Source: Marinoscillum sp. 108
GTDB lineage: Bacteria; Bacteroidota; Bacteroidia; Cytophagales; Cyclobacteriaceae
DNA length: 64,000 bases
Direction: 5' to 3'
Assembly (NCBI RefSeq): GCF_902506655.1
Contig: NZ_LR734808.1
Span: 124,001-188,000, forward strand
Position 1 is the first letter of the stretch. Each line of letters starts with the position of its first letter. Below the pieces are notes generated by a model. The model had not been told where the DNA came from. It saw nothing but the letters and a program-made list of their open reading frames with translations, and did no database searches. This document shows, one piece after another, positions 63,664 through 64,000 of the stretch. Both the position numbers and the translations under genes were made by a program.

Positions 63664-64000
63664 TATTCTATCTTTAGTTGTTGCAAAGACCTCTGAGCTG
63701 CGTCTTGTTCTGCTTTCTTTTTGCTAAAACCAAACCCTTTGCCCAGTGGTTCTTCATCCACAATCACCTGGGCCACAAACTGCCTATCGCGAGCATCTTC
63801 GTTTGACTTAAGAATCTCAAAACGAATGGTTTTGTTTTCTCTTTGTGACCATTCGATGATTTTACTCTTATAGTTGGTAGTGGTACTGGCCAGCTCTTCA
63901 AAGTCGAAATGGGGCTGAATTAATTTGTTTTCAATGAATTTTTTACTGAATCTAAAACCCTGGTCGATATAGATGGCACCTATCAGTGCTTCCAGTGAAT
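63663..64000 (-). CDS. rnc: Ribonuclease III, C-terminal part (gene runs off the window)
   Basis: The frame from the right edge encodes 111 residues beginning SLEALIGAIYIDQGF, the end of the RNase III catalytic domain with its conserved EAxxGA acidic residue. A double-stranded RNA-binding domain follows (YKSKIIEWSQRENKTIRFEI ... GKGFGFSKKKAEQDAAQRSLQQL). It processes rRNA and other duplex RNAs. It is upstream of nadE with a one-base overlap. The N-terminal half lies outside the window. Confidence 0.94.
   Translation of the reverse strand, partial: SLEALIGAIYIDQGFRFSKKFIENKLIQPHFDFEELASTTTNYKSKIIEWSQRENKTIRFEILKSNEDARDRQFVAQVIVDEEPLGKGFGFSKKKAEQDAAQRSLQQLKIE

Noticed and set aside
1-64000. 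CRISPR arrays, tRNA or rRNA genes, IS transposases
   Set aside because: No regularly spaced short repeats, no tRNA-like cloverleaf or CCA ends, and no transposase motifs were noticed on either strand.

Overview
The window comes from the chromosome of a Bacteroidota bacterium, most likely a marine-type member of the Cytophagales. The reasons are: secreted proteins with C-terminal type IX secretion (T9SS) sorting domains, LytS/LytTR two-component pairs, MacB-like ABC permeases without a fused ATPase, DUF2157/GDYXXLXY and SigZ-type genes, poor Shine-Dalgarno usage, and a leu operon ordered leuC-leuD-synthase-leuB. The genus cannot be fixed from this sequence alone. No rRNA, tRNA, CRISPR array, integrase or transposase was seen.

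Layout. 1-4.6 kb: the tail of a LiaF-like gene, a LytS-type kinase and a LytTR regulator, a convergent MFS exporter, and a serine beta-lactamase-like lipoprotein. 4.6-16 kb: an accessory region of small plus-strand genes (HigB/HigA-like pair, DUF433/DUF5615 pair, AraC regulator plus exported VOC protein, secreted esterase, two near-identical zinc-metallopeptidase lipoproteins of which the first is frameshifted). These genes are separated by long, mutually similar intergenic repeats. A minus-strand T9SS beta-propeller protein sits between the two metallopeptidase copies. 16-38 kb: mostly core or secreted functions. They include a TIM-barrel enzyme, a FrnE-like DsbA, a DbpA-like helicase, a 2487-residue T9SS subtilase, a TPR/LuxR-type regulator, DUF2157 and GDYXXLXY proteins, PhzF plus a SnoaL-like protein beside sigZ, a Crp/Fnr regulator, fabF with a TetR regulator and its palindromic operator, and a short SSB.

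38-49 kb: a 0.9 kb non-coding stretch, a small zinc-ribbon protein, and what looks like a complete sigma-54 circuit: an NtrC-type regulator and its kinase diverge from an ABC permease gene that carries a -24/-12 promoter preceded by two inverted-repeat sites. Then come a hotdog thioesterase, an anchored protein of unknown function, an SDR, a TonB-dependent receptor, and a divergent azurin. 49.8-55 kb: leuC, leuD, a citramalate/isopropylmalate synthase and leuB, with a four-helix-bundle (23S rRNA IVS-type) gene lodged between leuC and leuD inside inverted flanks. The synthase carries the pyruvate-pocket residues of Leptospira citramalate synthase, so this operon may serve isoleucine as well as, or instead of, leucine synthesis. 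55-64 kb: nitroreductase plus pirin, a helix-hairpin-helix/beta-barrel protein paired with a PorV-like protein, a MORN-type repeat protein, a POTRA/beta-barrel protein, YidD, NAD synthetase and the 3' part of RNase III.

The best candidates for a second look are the repeat-punctuated accessory region, the duplicated and frameshifted metallopeptidase, the sigma-54 circuit, the IVS-type gene inside the leu operon, and the HHH-barrel/PorV-like pair. None is proven to be a new system from sequence reading alone.
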